In this document: positions 25,205-33,314 of the stretch, piece after piece
How positions within the stretch are numbered: the first letter of the stretch is position 1
How the letters are laid out: each line of letters starts with the position of its first letter
DNA from: Cereibacter sphaeroides
GTDB taxonomy: Bacteria > Pseudomonadota > Alphaproteobacteria > Rhodobacterales > Rhodobacteraceae
Direction of reading: 5' to 3'
NCBI GenBank assembly: GCA_003243455.1
Contig: QFQS01000002.1
Location: 434,001 to 498,000, forward strand
Length of the DNA: 64,000 bases
Position numbers and translations under genes: made by a program
Notes under the pieces: model-generated
What the model saw: only the letters and a program-made list of their open reading frames with translations
Databases searched by the model: none
What the model was told of the DNA's origin: nothing

Positions 25205-25570
25205 TCAGGCGGCCAGGGCACCCTTGGCCTGAGCGGCGATGGCGTTGAACGCCTCGGGCTCATGCACGGCGAGGTCGGCCAGAACCTTGCGGTCAACTTC
25301 GATACCGGCTTTCGCCAGACCGTTGATGAAGCGCGAATAGGTCAGGTCGGCGTCGAACAGGCGGACGGCGGCGTTGATCCGCTGGATCCACAGGGCGCGG
25401 AAGTTGCGCTTGCGGGTCTTGCGGTCGCGGGTCGCGTACTGGTTGGCCTTGTCGACGGCCTGGGTCGCGGTGCGGAAGTTGGTCGAACGGGCGGCGTAAT
25501 AGCCCTTCGCAGCCTTGATCACCTTGCGGTGACGGGCGTGCGTGACGACGCCGGATTTTACGCGGGACAT
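25205..25570 (-). CDS. rplT: 50S ribosomal protein L20
   Basis: L20 binds 23S rRNA early in large-subunit assembly. The 121-aa product is highly basic and full length: SRVKSGVVTHARHRKVIKAA at the N-terminus, AKGYYGARS-type AKGYYAARSTNFRTA, and WIQRINAAVRLFDADLTYSR plus LADLAVHEPEAFNAIAA at the C-terminus. 12 bases downstream of rpmI. infC, usually first in this operon, is not in the window. Confidence 0.98.
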   Translation of the reverse strand: MSRVKSGVVTHARHRKVIKAAKGYYAARSTNFRTATQAVDKANQYATRDRKTRKRNFRALWIQRINAAVRLFDADLTYSRFINGLAKAGIEVDRKVLADLAVHEPEAFNAIAAQAKGALAA

Positions 25571-25582
25571 CTCTGGCTCTCC

Positions 25583-25783
25583 TTACCGGTTATAGGGCAT
25601 GTATTTCTTGACGATCTTCGCATCGCTGTCCGACAGGATCATGGTCCCGGTCGTGTCGCGAATGAACTTCGTCGAGCGTTTGATCATGCCGTGGCGTTTG
25701 CCGGCGGGGCCTGCCTTCACGCGGCCGGAAGCCGTGAAGGAGAACCGCTTTTTCGCAGCGGATTTGGTCTTCATCTTGGGCAT
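25583..25783 (-). CDS. rpmI: 50S ribosomal protein L35
   Basis: 66-aa basic protein with the L35 signature MPKMKTKSAAKKRFSFTASG and MIKRSTKFIRD, ending in MPYNR. The ATG at 25783 has GGAG 7 bases upstream and gives the family length; a start four codons earlier is not needed. The 133 bases before it probably carry the promoter. Confidence 0.97.
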   Translation of the reverse strand: MPKMKTKSAAKKRFSFTASGRVKAGPAGKRHGMIKRSTKFIRDTTGTMILSDSDAKIVKKYMPYNR

Positions 25784-25916
25784 TTCGGACTCCATTTCGA
25801 GTTATACGCGCGACTCGGCATGCCACTTTGGCCGGACGCGCGGGGATAGAGTGGCGGCGTATAGGCAAGGCAAGGGTGCGGCGCAAGCAGATTCTTGGCC
25901 GTCGCCGCCGCGCCTT

Positions 25917-26141
25917 TCAGCTCAGGAAGCGGGCGATGACGTTTCGAAAACTGCCGACGATATCCTGAAAAGAATAGCCCGAGGGCCGCTGATATATTGC
26001 CGCGACCACAAGTATACCCGCGACGAGAATGATGATCGCTGCAAATCGTGGAGGACGCCCTTCCGAAAAGGCCGACAGCAATGACGGGACCGACAGCACG
26101 CCCAGCGTGATGCCGATCACCATCATCAGGTCTGTATCCAT
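25917..26141 (-). CDS. Small two-TM membrane protein downstream of pyk
   Basis: 74 aa: a first hydrophobic helix (residues 6-24, MMVIGITLGVLSVPSLLSA), a short polar turn (FSEGRPPRFA), a second helix (34-50, AAIIILVAGILVVAAIY) and an amphipathic tail (SFQDIVGSFRNVIARFLS). No named family is recognised. It follows pyk by 20 bases in the same direction and is probably co-transcribed. Small proteins at this position next to pyk are common in Rhodobacteraceae. Confidence 0.75.
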   Translation of the reverse strand: MDTDLMMVIGITLGVLSVPSLLSAFSEGRPPRFAAIIILVAGILVVAAIYQRPSGYSFQDIVGSFRNVIARFLS

Positions 26142-26161
26142 AGTGTCTCCCCTTAGGGAAA

Positions 26162-27604
26162 CTATTCAGGATCAACGTTCAAAATCAACCGCTCATCGCA
26201 GGGGGCGACGCGCAGGATATTGGTGGTGCCCTGAACGTTGAAGGGCACGCCAGCCGTCAGAACCACATAGTCCTTGAGCGAGAAACCATAGTCGCGGCCC
26301 GCGCGGGCGGCGGCGATGACCGCGCCCTTGAAGCGTTCCTGCACCTCGGTGATGACGCAATGCGTCCCCCAGGTCAGGCACATCCGTCGTGCGGTCTCGA
26401 TCAGCGGGGTCAGCGCGATGATCGGCACGCGCGGGCGTTCGCGCGCGACCAGCGATACGGTGGTGCCGGTCTGCGAGAAGCAGCAGATCGCCTTGATATC
26501 AGTGCTTTCGGCAATCTCGCGTGCGGCGGCGACGATGCCGTCGGCCACGGTGGCGCGAACGGCGGTGCGGCTGGCTTCGATGATATTGCGATAGGTCGGG
26601 TCGCCTTCGACCGAGACTGCCACGTTGTTCATCATTGCGACCGCTTCGACCGGATAGGCCCCGGCAGCGGATTCGGCAGACAACATGACGGCGTCTGCGC
26701 CCTCATAAATCGCCGTCGCCACGTCGGACACCTCGGCCCGCGTCGGCATCGGGGATTCGATCATGGATTCCAGCATCTGCGTCGCCACGATCACCGGCTT
26801 GGCCGCCGCGCGCGCGCCGCGCACGAGTTGCTTCTGGATCGGGGGAACCGAGTGGATCGGCAGTTCCACGCCCAGATCGCCACGGGCCACCATGATGCCG
26901 TCGGAAACCTCGAGGATTTCTGCATAGGCTTTGACGGCTGCGGGTTTCTCGATCTTCGACAGGATCGCCGCACGGCCTTTGGCCAGTTCACGGGCCTCGA
27001 TCACGTCCTGGGGACGTTGCACAAAGGAAAGCGCCAGCCATTCGATGCCCAACTCACAGGCGAATTCCAGATCCTTGCGGTCCTTGGACGAAAGCGCGGC
27101 CAGCGGCAGCACGACGTCGGGCACGTTCACACCCTTGCGGTTCGAGATGGTGCCGCCGACCGTCACGGTGCAATTGGCAAAGTCCGGACCGCAGCTATCG
27201 ACCTTGAGGCGGATCTTGCCGTCGTTGACCAGCAAAGAGGCCCCCGGTTCCAGTGCGGCGAAAATCTGCGGGTGGGGCAGGTTCACGCGGGTCGCATCGC
27301 CCGGTGCGGGGTCAAGGTCCATGCGGAAGGGCGCGCCATCGACCAGTTCGGCCGAGTCATTGGCAAAGGTGCCCACGCGTAGTTTCGGCCCCTGAAGGTC
27401 GGCCAGGATGCAGATCGGGCGGCCGGTATCCTCTTCGACCTTGCGGATGATCTCGTGGCGGGCACGAATGTCGTCATGCGTGCCGTGGCTCATGTTCAGG
27501 CGGAACACGTCCGCTCCGGCCTCGAACAGGGCGCGAATGGTGGCATAGTCGCTGGAAGACGGGCCCAGGGTGGCCACGATCTTTACACTCCGAAGGCGTC
27601 GCAT
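26162..27604 (-). CDS. pyk: Pyruvate kinase
   Basis: Converts phosphoenolpyruvate and ADP to pyruvate and ATP, the last step of lower glycolysis. 480 aa. The barrel shows RSVKIVATLGPSSSD, FRLNMSHGTHDD, ILADLQGPKLRVG, ILSKIEKPAAV (catalytic Lys), GIMVARGDLGVELP, ATQMLESMI and SDVATAIYEGADAVMLS. The C-terminal domain is complete (SQTGTTVSLVARERPRVPII). Divergent from the N-formylglutamate amidohydrolase gene. Confidence 0.97.
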   Translation of the reverse strand: MRRLRSVKIVATLGPSSSDYATIRALFEAGADVFRLNMSHGTHDDIRARHEIIRKVEEDTGRPICILADLQGPKLRVGTFANDSAELVDGAPFRMDLDPAPGDATRVNLPHPQIFAALEPGASLLVNDGKIRLKVDSCGPDFANCTVTVGGTISNRKGVNVPDVVLPLAALSSKDRKDLEFACELGIEWLALSFVQRPQDVIEARELAKGRAAILSKIEKPAAVKAYAEILEVSDGIMVARGDLGVELPIHSVPPIQKQLVRGARAAAKPVIVATQMLESMIESPMPTRAEVSDVATAIYEGADAVMLSAESAAGAYPVEAVAMMNNVAVSVEGDPTYRNIIEASRTAVRATVADGIVAAAREIAESTDIKAICCFSQTGTTVSLVARERPRVPIIALTPLIETARRMCLTWGTHCVITEVQERFKGAVIAAARAGRDYGFSLKDYVVLTAGVPFNVQGTTNILRVAPCDERLILNVDPE

Positions 27605-27757
27605 GCTGCCTTTATCCTTATCGTTTCGGTCATGTCGCGTGGTGGGCCACGGGCCTTATGGCGGAATTCACCCCATGGGGCAACTGGCGCTTCCCGCGCA
27701 GGCCGCATAAATCGGTCCGAGGACGGATATGGTCCGGGCTTGCGACAGAGGCATGAC

Positions 27758-28507
27758 GTGAACGCCTATGAAATCATCGGAGAGGACCGCCCGTCACGCT
27801 GGCTGGTGACTTGCGACCATGCGACCAACCGGGTTCCGGACGATGTCGCGGGCGGTGATCTGGGCATCTCGGCAATCGAGATGGAACGCCACATCGCCTA
27901 TGATATCGGGGCGGCGGGTCTTTCGCGCGCGCTGGCCGAGGCGCTGGACGCGCCCGCGATCCTGTCCAATTTCTCGCGTCTGGTGATCGATCCGAACCGG
28001 GGCGAGGAAGACCCGACGCTGATCATGAAGCTGTATGACGGCACGATCATTCCGGGCAACCGTGCCGTCGATGCGCCCGAGACCGAGCGGCGGCTGGACA
28101 CACTGTATCGACCCTACCATACCGCCTATGAGCGGCTGGCGGCGCGGCGGGACGACACGGTGATCGTGGCGATCCATTCGTTCACGCCCTGCCTGAAGGG
28201 GCGGGGGATCAGGCCCTGGCACATCGGTGTGCTGCATTCGCATCTTGATGCGCGGCTGTCGCTGGCCCTGCTGGGGCGGCTGCGGACCGAGGCAGATCTT
28301 TGCGTGGGCGACAATGAACCCTATGCCGGGCACCTACCGGGCGACGCCATTGATCTTCATGCCCTGCAGCCGGGGCGGCAAAATACGCTGATCGAGGTGC
28401 GGCAGGATCTGATCGCCGATCCGGCGGCGCAGGTGGCCTGGGCCGCGCGGCTGGCACCGCTGCTGGTGGCGGCGCTGGCGGATGCAGAGGAGGAACGGGA
28501 TGGATGA
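27758..28507 (+). CDS. N-formylglutamate amidohydrolase family protein
   Basis: 249-aa zinc-dependent amidohydrolase of the FGase (PF05013) family, which releases formate from N-formylglutamate in histidine breakdown or acts on related N-acyl amino acids. Seen: LVTCDHATNRVP (metal His), SRLVIDPNR, VAIHSFTPCLKGR and IDLHALQPGRQNTLIEVRQD. The start is a GTG at 27758 with AGAGG 7 bases upstream; the longer frame to 27455 reads through pyk's promoter. No hut genes are nearby, so a role in histidine use is not supported by context. It overlaps the DUF1244 gene by 8 bases. Confidence 0.88.
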   Translation: MNAYEIIGEDRPSRWLVTCDHATNRVPDDVAGGDLGISAIEMERHIAYDIGAAGLSRALAEALDAPAILSNFSRLVIDPNRGEEDPTLIMKLYDGTIIPGNRAVDAPETERRLDTLYRPYHTAYERLAARRDDTVIVAIHSFTPCLKGRGIRPWHIGVLHSHLDARLSLALLGRLRTEADLCVGDNEPYAGHLPGDAIDLHALQPGRQNTLIEVRQDLIADPAAQVAWAARLAPLLVAALADAEEERDG

Positions 28508-28811
28508 CCAAACCCGCATCGAACTGGAGGCGGCTGCCTTTCGCAGGCTGATCACGCATCTGATGACTGATCGGCCCGATGTGCAGAACATCGACCTGAT
28601 GAACCTGGCCGGGTTCTGCCGCAACTGCCTGAGCCGCTGGTATCAGGAGGCAGCCGCCGGGCGCGGGATCGAACTGACCAAGGACGGCGCGCGCGAAATC
28701 GTCTATGGCATGCCCTATTCCGACTGGGTGGCAGGCCATCAGACCGAGGCCGATCCGGCCAAGCAGGAAGCCTTTCAGAAAGCCTTCAGCGAAAACGTCG
28801 GCAAGAGCTAA
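28500..28811 (+). CDS. DUF1244 family protein
   Basis: 103-aa small soluble protein. The family core is intact: LEAAAFRRLITHLMTDRPDV, VQNIDLMNLAGFCRNCLSRW and GIELTKDGAREIVYGMPY. GFCRNC has two close cysteines and may bind metal or react with thiols. The function is unknown. The start overlaps the previous gene by 8 bases, so the two are one transcript, a frequent pairing in Rhodobacterales. Confidence 0.9.
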   Translation: MDDQTRIELEAAAFRRLITHLMTDRPDVQNIDLMNLAGFCRNCLSRWYQEAAAGRGIELTKDGAREIVYGMPYSDWVAGHQTEADPAKQEAFQKAFSENVGKS

Positions 28812-28943
28812 GGCCGCTTCGCTTTCCACCCTGGAAACGATCCGTTTCGAAGGCCAAGGTGCATGGCACGCGGTGGCCTTGGTTCCGCCCGAAAAACCGC
28901 CCGATCGGTGGCCTAAACCTGTTCCTGTGCTGGTAACGATTAT

Positions 28944-28970
28944 GGGGCGGGGATGACCCGCCCCGGTTGT
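28944..28970 (+). terminator. Hairpin between DUF1244 and RTX-like gene
   Basis: 8-bp stem GGGGCGGG / CCCGCCCC (28944-28951, 28957-28964), 5-base loop, followed by GGTTGTGT. Terminator-like with a poor T tract. The 294-base gap around it holds no gene that I can support. Confidence 0.5.
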
Positions 28971-29060
28971 GTCATTCGCAAAATTGCCGCGAAATGACCT
29001 TTGCGCGTTTTTGCTTTGTTCGCAAATGCGCCCGGCAAAGCCACGAATTAGACCGAAATA

Positions 29061-29068
29061 TTAACCAT
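29061..29068. promoter_or_regulatory. CtrA-like half-site TTAACCAT
   Basis: TTAACCAT is the half-site bound by CtrA in Rhodobacterales. It lies 38 bases before the ATG of the RTX-like gene, at the end of an A/T-rich tract that would suit a promoter. A second TTAA occurs at 29098-29101. A single 8-mer is weak evidence. Confidence 0.35.
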
Positions 29069-29105
29069 TGGTGGTCGGAACGGCACATCATTTGCGGGTT
29101 AAGGC

Positions 29106-30083
29106 ATGCTGGCGCTTCTGGGGTTGTTAGGTCTGGTCGGTTTCTCGGTGGGCATGGCTGGCGGTGTCGGCGCCGATGACGAGGTGGATCAGCCCGAGGA
29201 CGAGCCTGGCGCCGTCGATCTGGACGATCTGCCGCCGCAGGAGTTGCCGGATGTGGAAGGCGACGATCAGGACGATCAGCTTGAACAGCCGGACCCTGAA
29301 GAGGAAGAACCCGAGCCGGAGCCGCAAGACCCGGAACCTGAGCCGGATGACGACGATGAAACGCCGGACCCAGAGCCCGAGGATCCCGAACCGGAGCCGG
29401 AACCCGAGCCAGAGCCAGAGGTGGAGCCCAATCTCGAAGGGACTGAGAGCAACGACCAGTTGCAGGGCACGACGGGCGACGACACGATCTATGCGCAGGA
29501 TGGCGACGACGATGTCGCTGGTGGCACTGGCGATGACGTGATCTATCTGGGTGACGGCAACGATTTTGCCGGCGCACCCTATGAGGATGGCGGCTATGCC
29601 GCCGCGCCGTCGCTTGGCAATGACACGCTCTATGGCGGTGCCGGGAACGACGACATACAGGATCAGCACGGATCGAATGCGCTCTATGGCGGTTCGGGCG
29701 ACGACAACATCGACAGCCGCGATTTCGAGGCGGGCGGCAAGGCCCCGGACCTGATTTATGGCGGCGACGGCGACGATTACATCGTGGCCGACATGGGCGA
29801 CACGCTGAGCGGCGGCGCGGGCACCGACAGTTTCGAGGTGGATGGCTCTTATGCGGTCTATGACCAGCCCGTGACCATCACCGACTACGATCCCGCGACC
29901 GAAACGCTGCACATCACCGTCGACGACGGCCAGTTCGGCTATGTCAGCACATCGGATCTGGAGGCGACCATCGACGCGGCGAACAAGGTCGTGACGCTGT
30001 CGGTCAACGGAGTGGCCCTGGTCAAGTTGCAGAACCTGACCGCGTTCGACATGCAGAACGTGACGCTGGGCTATCTGGCCTGA
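29106..30083 (+). CDS. RTX-like calcium-binding protein with acidic Pro-rich linker
   Basis: 325 aa. An N-terminal hydrophobic run (MLALLGLLGLVGFSVGMAGG) could be an anchor or signal. Residues about 24-108 are an extremely acidic Asp/Glu/Pro linker (EPEPEPQDPEPEPDDDDETP-like). Residues 110-235 are hemolysin-type calcium repeats (GTTGDDTIYAQDGDDDVAGG, LYGGAGNDDIQ, LYGGSGDDNID, IYGGDGDDYIV, LSGGAGTDSFEV), expected to fold as a beta roll on binding calcium. The C-terminal 75 residues (QPVTITDYDPATETLHITVD to VTLGYLA) form a separate module like that of M10/serralysin secretion ends. Such proteins are usually exported by type I systems, but no ABC exporter is nearby. Function unknown. Confidence 0.85.
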   Translation: MLALLGLLGLVGFSVGMAGGVGADDEVDQPEDEPGAVDLDDLPPQELPDVEGDDQDDQLEQPDPEEEEPEPEPQDPEPEPDDDDETPDPEPEDPEPEPEPEPEPEVEPNLEGTESNDQLQGTTGDDTIYAQDGDDDVAGGTGDDVIYLGDGNDFAGAPYEDGGYAAAPSLGNDTLYGGAGNDDIQDQHGSNALYGGSGDDNIDSRDFEAGGKAPDLIYGGDGDDYIVADMGDTLSGGAGTDSFEVDGSYAVYDQPVTITDYDPATETLHITVDDGQFGYVSTSDLEATIDAANKVVTLSVNGVALVKLQNLTAFDMQNVTLGYLA

Positions 30084-30091
30084 CGGCGGGG

Positions 30092-30397
30092 TCAGATCGC
30101 GTAGTTGAAGGCTTCGACGCTGTTCGGATCGAACGTATCGACATTGACGCCCTGCAGCATCGCACGCAGCACGCCATTGGTCCAGATTTCCACGCCCGAG
30201 TCATCTTGGGTGGGATTGAAGGAAAAATCCTCGATGGGAAAACCGAAGAAATCTATCTGCAGGTTGTCCTGGGTCTGGTCGAAGTCGGTCACTATGATCG
30301 GATCGCTTCCATCCGGCGGCATGAACGGCAGCCCGTCATCGTCGGTATAGGCGGTGTCGACAAAGGGATCGGCGCCTTGCCTGTCGTATTTCGGCAT
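30092..30397 (-). CDS. Small protein carrying an RTX-type C-terminal module
   Basis: 101 aa, convergent with the RTX-like gene and only 8 bases from its stop. Its core DPIIVTDFDQTQDNLQIDFF matches the neighbour's QPVTITDYDPATETLHITVD, and its end (NGVLRAMLQGVNVDTFD) matches NGVALVKLQNLTAFDMQNV. So it is essentially the stand-alone C-terminal module without repeats. Strongly acidic, no signal peptide. ATG at 30397 chosen (a TTG sits one codon earlier). It lies 5 bases beyond azlD and could be read from the same transcript, or be its last gene. Function unknown. Confidence 0.75.
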   Translation of the reverse strand: MPKYDRQGADPFVDTAYTDDDGLPFMPPDGSDPIIVTDFDQTQDNLQIDFFGFPIEDFSFNPTQDDSGVEIWTNGVLRAMLQGVNVDTFDPNSVEAFNYAI

Positions 30398-30402
30398 CAA
30401 TC

Positions 30403-30702
30403 CTAAACCCAGAAGGCCCGCAATAAGGCGGCTATTGCGACCGCCAATAATGCGGCGGCGATGTCATTCCTTAAAATGAATGTGAGGCCAACAGCCGCGC
30501 ACAGCGCCATGGCTTCGATTGCGCCCCCTTGCGCAATTGCAATGGCCGCAATGGCAGACATCACGGCCAGCGGCGTCGCGCGCAGGGCGGCATCGATGCG
30601 GGGTGAGGCGGGCAGGTGGCGCATCGCCATATAACCCGCCACACGGCAGAACAACGCGGCTGCCGCCATGACCAGCAGCATGACTGTCAATGAGGGCGTC
30701 AC
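30403..30702 (-). CDS. azlD: AzlD family branched-chain amino acid exporter subunit
   Basis: 99-aa membrane protein with about four hydrophobic segments. AzlD pairs with AzlC to export branched-chain amino acids and their analogues (BrnF/BrnE type). The family features LFCRVAGYMAMRHLPASPRI and ALRATPLAVMSAIAA are present. The start is GTG at 30702, overlapping the azlC stop (GTGA); a longer frame to 30780 lies within azlC and is rejected. Confidence 0.9.
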   Translation of the reverse strand: MTPSLTVMLLVMAAAALFCRVAGYMAMRHLPASPRIDAALRATPLAVMSAIAAIAIAQGGAIEAMALCAAVGLTFILRNDIAAALLAVAIAALLRAFWV

Positions 30703-31406
30703 GGCATGGCCACTGCTGGCGGTCGCCAGGCCAGCGCGGCGGTTGCAGCGCCTGCCAGTCCCGCGACGATGATCGCCCATCCCGCCCCGGCCAGCCCCAG
30801 CACGACAACCGCAGTGATCGCACCGACCGCAGCAGGCAGCAAGGCCGCGCGGCTGCGCATCATGCCCGCCATCATGGCGGCGGCGAAGGCAGGCAGCATA
30901 AGGTCGGCGGCCAGCGTATGCGGATCGGGCAGGATCTGCCCCGACAACGCTCCGGTCGCGGTGCCAAGCATCCAGCCCGCGAACATCGGCAGGCCGCTGC
31001 CCAGCAGATAGCCGCGATCCTGCTCACCCCGTTCGATCGCCCGCATCACCATCAGCCAGTTGCCGTCGCCCAGCACCAGAAGGCTGGTATAGGCAAGACG
31101 TGGATGCGCCTGGTGCAGCCATGGCTGCAGGGCGGCGCCGAACATCAGGTAGCGGGCGTTCATCAAAAGGATCGTGGCCGCAAGCGCCACCACAGTTACC
31201 TGTCCGGTCTGGATCAGGTTGATTGCCGCAAGCTGCGCCGAGCCGGAATAGACTGCGGCACTCATCGCCATGGCCTGCCCCAGCGCGAATTGCGCCTGCA
31301 CGGCGACCAGCCCGAAGGCCAGGCCATAGACGAAGATGCCAAGGCCAAGCGGTGCTGCCGCGCGGGCGCCACGGATGATTCCATCCGCCGTGAAAGGAGC
31401 GGTCAT
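30699..31406 (-). CDS. azlC: AzlC family branched-chain amino acid exporter subunit
   Basis: 235 aa with six to seven TM segments. The family start (GIIRGARAAAPLGLGIFVYGLAFG) and SAAVYSGSAQLAAINLIQ are diagnostic of AzlC. It works with AzlD in the inner membrane. It begins 4 bases after the D-amino-acid aminotransferase stop, so the aminotransferase, azlC and azlD may be one transcript with dgcN-dgcA. Confidence 0.93.
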   Translation of the reverse strand: MTAPFTADGIIRGARAAAPLGLGIFVYGLAFGLVAVQAQFALGQAMAMSAAVYSGSAQLAAINLIQTGQVTVVALAATILLMNARYLMFGAALQPWLHQAHPRLAYTSLLVLGDGNWLMVMRAIERGEQDRGYLLGSGLPMFAGWMLGTATGALSGQILPDPHTLAADLMLPAFAAAMMAGMMRSRAALLPAAVGAITAVVVLGLAGAGWAIIVAGLAGAATAALAWRPPAVAMP

Positions 31407-31410
31407 GGCG

Positions 31411-32274
31411 TCAGATCGCCGCCTTGCGCATCTCGTCCAGGTAAAGCTCGCGCAGGCGGGTGGCGATGGGGCCGGGCTTGCCGGTGCCCAGCGTCACGCC
31501 GTCGATCTCGACCACCGGCATGACGAAGGCAGAGGCAGAGGTGAAGAAAGCCTCATCGGCCTCCTTGGCTTCCTTGATCGTATAGGGCCGCTCCTCGACC
31601 TCCATCTGCGCTTCCTCCGCACAGCGCAGCACCGCCTTGCGGGTAATGCCGTGCAGGATTTCGTTCGACAGTGGACGGGTGATGATGCGGTTGCCCTTGA
31701 CGATATAGGTGTTGTTCGAGGTGCCTTCGGTCACGAAGCCATCCTCGACCAGCCAGGCGTCATCGACGCCCGCCTTCTTGGCCATCATCTTGCCCATCGA
31801 GGGGTAAAGCAGCTGCACCGTCTTGATGTCGCGCCGGCCCCAGCGGATGTCGGGAATCGAGATGACCTTCTGGCCCACTTTGGCCATCGGGCTGTCGGCG
31901 AGGCCGGGCTTCGACTGGGTGAACAGCACCAGCGTCGAGGGTGTCGTCGCCGGATCGGGAAAGGCGAAGTCGCGGTCGCCGGGCGAGCCGCGCGTGACCT
32001 GCAGATAGATCATGCCATCGACCACCTGGTTGCGGGCCACCAGCTCGCGATGGATCGCCAGAAGCTCCGCATCCGAAGCCGGGGTAGCCATGTCGAGTTC
32101 GCTCAGGGACCGGGCCAGCCGGGCGCAGTGACCGTCAAAGTCGATCAGCTTGCCGTCCAGCACGCTGGTGACTTCATAGACCCCATCGGCCATCAGGAAT
32201 CCGCGATCGAAGATCGAGATCCTGGCCTCGGTTTCCGGCAGATATTCGCCATTCACATAGACGGTGCGGGTCAT
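31411..32274 (-). CDS. dat: D-amino-acid aminotransferase (class IV, PLP)
   Basis: 287 aa. Fold-type IV transaminase that interconverts D-amino acids and 2-oxo acids, such as D-alanine and 2-oxoglutarate to D-glutamate and pyruvate. The Schiff-base lysine is Lys151 in GRRDIKTVQLLYPSM. VTEGTSNNTYIV contains Glu183, which contacts the pyridine nitrogen. N-terminal VYVNGEYLPETEARISIFDR is typical of Dat. ATG at 32274 matches the family start and leaves 2 bases after the dgcA stop, so these are one operon. The context of D-glutamate enzymes fits D-amino-acid catabolism rather than branched-chain transamination. Confidence 0.9.
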   Translation of the reverse strand: MTRTVYVNGEYLPETEARISIFDRGFLMADGVYEVTSVLDGKLIDFDGHCARLARSLSELDMATPASDAELLAIHRELVARNQVVDGMIYLQVTRGSPGDRDFAFPDPATTPSTLVLFTQSKPGLADSPMAKVGQKVISIPDIRWGRRDIKTVQLLYPSMGKMMAKKAGVDDAWLVEDGFVTEGTSNNTYIVKGNRIITRPLSNEILHGITRKAVLRCAEEAQMEVEERPYTIKEAKEADEAFFTSASAFVMPVVEIDGVTLGTGKPGPIATRLRELYLDEMRKAAI

Positions 32275-32276
32275 GC

Positions 32277-33239
32277 TTATCCCCAAAGTGCTGGTTCGGG
32301 TGGGTGGACGCCTGCCGCATCGTAATGCAGCGGGTGATCGCGGTCTTCTGCCACAAGCAGCGGGCCGTCAAGATCGGTAAAGCCTGCTCCCTGCGCCAGC
32401 AGCACCGCAGGCGCCATCGCGAGACTGGAACCGACCATGCAGCCGACCATCAGGCCATAACCCTCGGTCAGCGCCTGTTCCTTCAGCGCCAGCCCCTCGG
32501 TCAGCCCGCCGGTCTTGTCGAGCTTCAGGTTCACCACGTCATACTTGCCCTTCAGTCCCGGCAGCGAGTGCCGGTCATGGCAGGCTTCATCGGCGCAGAC
32601 GGGCAGGGGCCGGGCGATTTCGGCCAGCATGTCATCCTTGCCCGCAGGCAAGGGCTGCTCGACCAGCTTCACACCCATGCGCACAAGATGCGGGGCAAGG
32701 TCGGAATAGACCTCTGCCGTCCAACCTTCGTTGGCATCAACGATGATCGGCGTCGCGGGGGCGCCCGCGCGCACCGCCTCAAGCCGCGCCATGTCGTCAG
32801 CCGTGCCAAGCTTGATCTTCAGCAGCGGACGGTGCGCATTCTTTGCCGCCGCCGCGCGCATGTTCTCTGGTGTGTCCAAAGACAGGGTATAGGCCGTGAT
32901 CTCTGGCCCCGGCGCCGCAAGCCCCGCCAACTGCCAGACGCGCTTGCCCGTCGCCTTCGCCTCCAGATCCCACAGGGCGCAATCGACCGCGTTCCGCGCA
33001 GCCCCGGCAGGCAGCACAGATTGCAGCGCGGAGCGGGTGATGTCCGCGGGCAGCCCTTCGATCTCGGCGGTTACGCTTTCCAGCGTTTCGCCATAGCGGG
33101 CATAGGGCACGCATTCGCCCCAGCCGGTCAGCCCGCCTCGCGTGATGCGAACGGTCAGGACGCGGGCCTCGGTTCGTGAACCACGGCTGATCGTGAAAAC
33201 CTGCGCCAGTCGGAATGTGTCAGCTGTGACGGTGATCAT
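32277..33239 (-). CDS. dgcA: Enolase-superfamily epimerase, DgcA-type (N-acetyl-D-glutamate racemase)
   Basis: 320 aa, muconate-lactonizing subgroup. Catalytic residues: KIK (Lys141, Lys143), metal ligands Asp168 (VDANEG), Glu194 (VEQPLP) and Asp217 (CADEACHD), and Lys239 in NLKLDKTGG. This set is shared with L-Ala-D/L-Glu epimerases. Because dgcN lies directly upstream, the more specific assignment is DgcA, which racemises N-acetyl-D-glutamate to N-acetyl-L-glutamate. Without dgcN it would be called a dipeptide epimerase. ATG 33239; a longer frame to 33272 is not needed. Confidence 0.88.
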   Translation of the reverse strand: MITVTADTFRLAQVFTISRGSRTEARVLTVRITRGGLTGWGECVPYARYGETLESVTAEIEGLPADITRSALQSVLPAGAARNAVDCALWDLEAKATGKRVWQLAGLAAPGPEITAYTLSLDTPENMRAAAAKNAHRPLLKIKLGTADDMARLEAVRAGAPATPIIVDANEGWTAEVYSDLAPHLVRMGVKLVEQPLPAGKDDMLAEIARPLPVCADEACHDRHSLPGLKGKYDVVNLKLDKTGGLTEGLALKEQALTEGYGLMVGCMVGSSLAMAPAVLLAQGAGFTDLDGPLLVAEDRDHPLHYDAAGVHPPEPALWG

Positions 33240-33314
33240 GGCCCGGACCACGTGCCTTTCATCTCTGTTCAAATATCGGAGGTCAGGGGGCAGAGGCCCC
33301 CTGTCTTGCCATCC

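Noticed and set aside
29127..29912. Minus-strand frame of 261 codons opposite the RTX-like gene
   Set aside because: It arises from the repeated acidic and GGxGxD codons; the hydrophobic Ile/Val/Arg translation mirrors the repeats.
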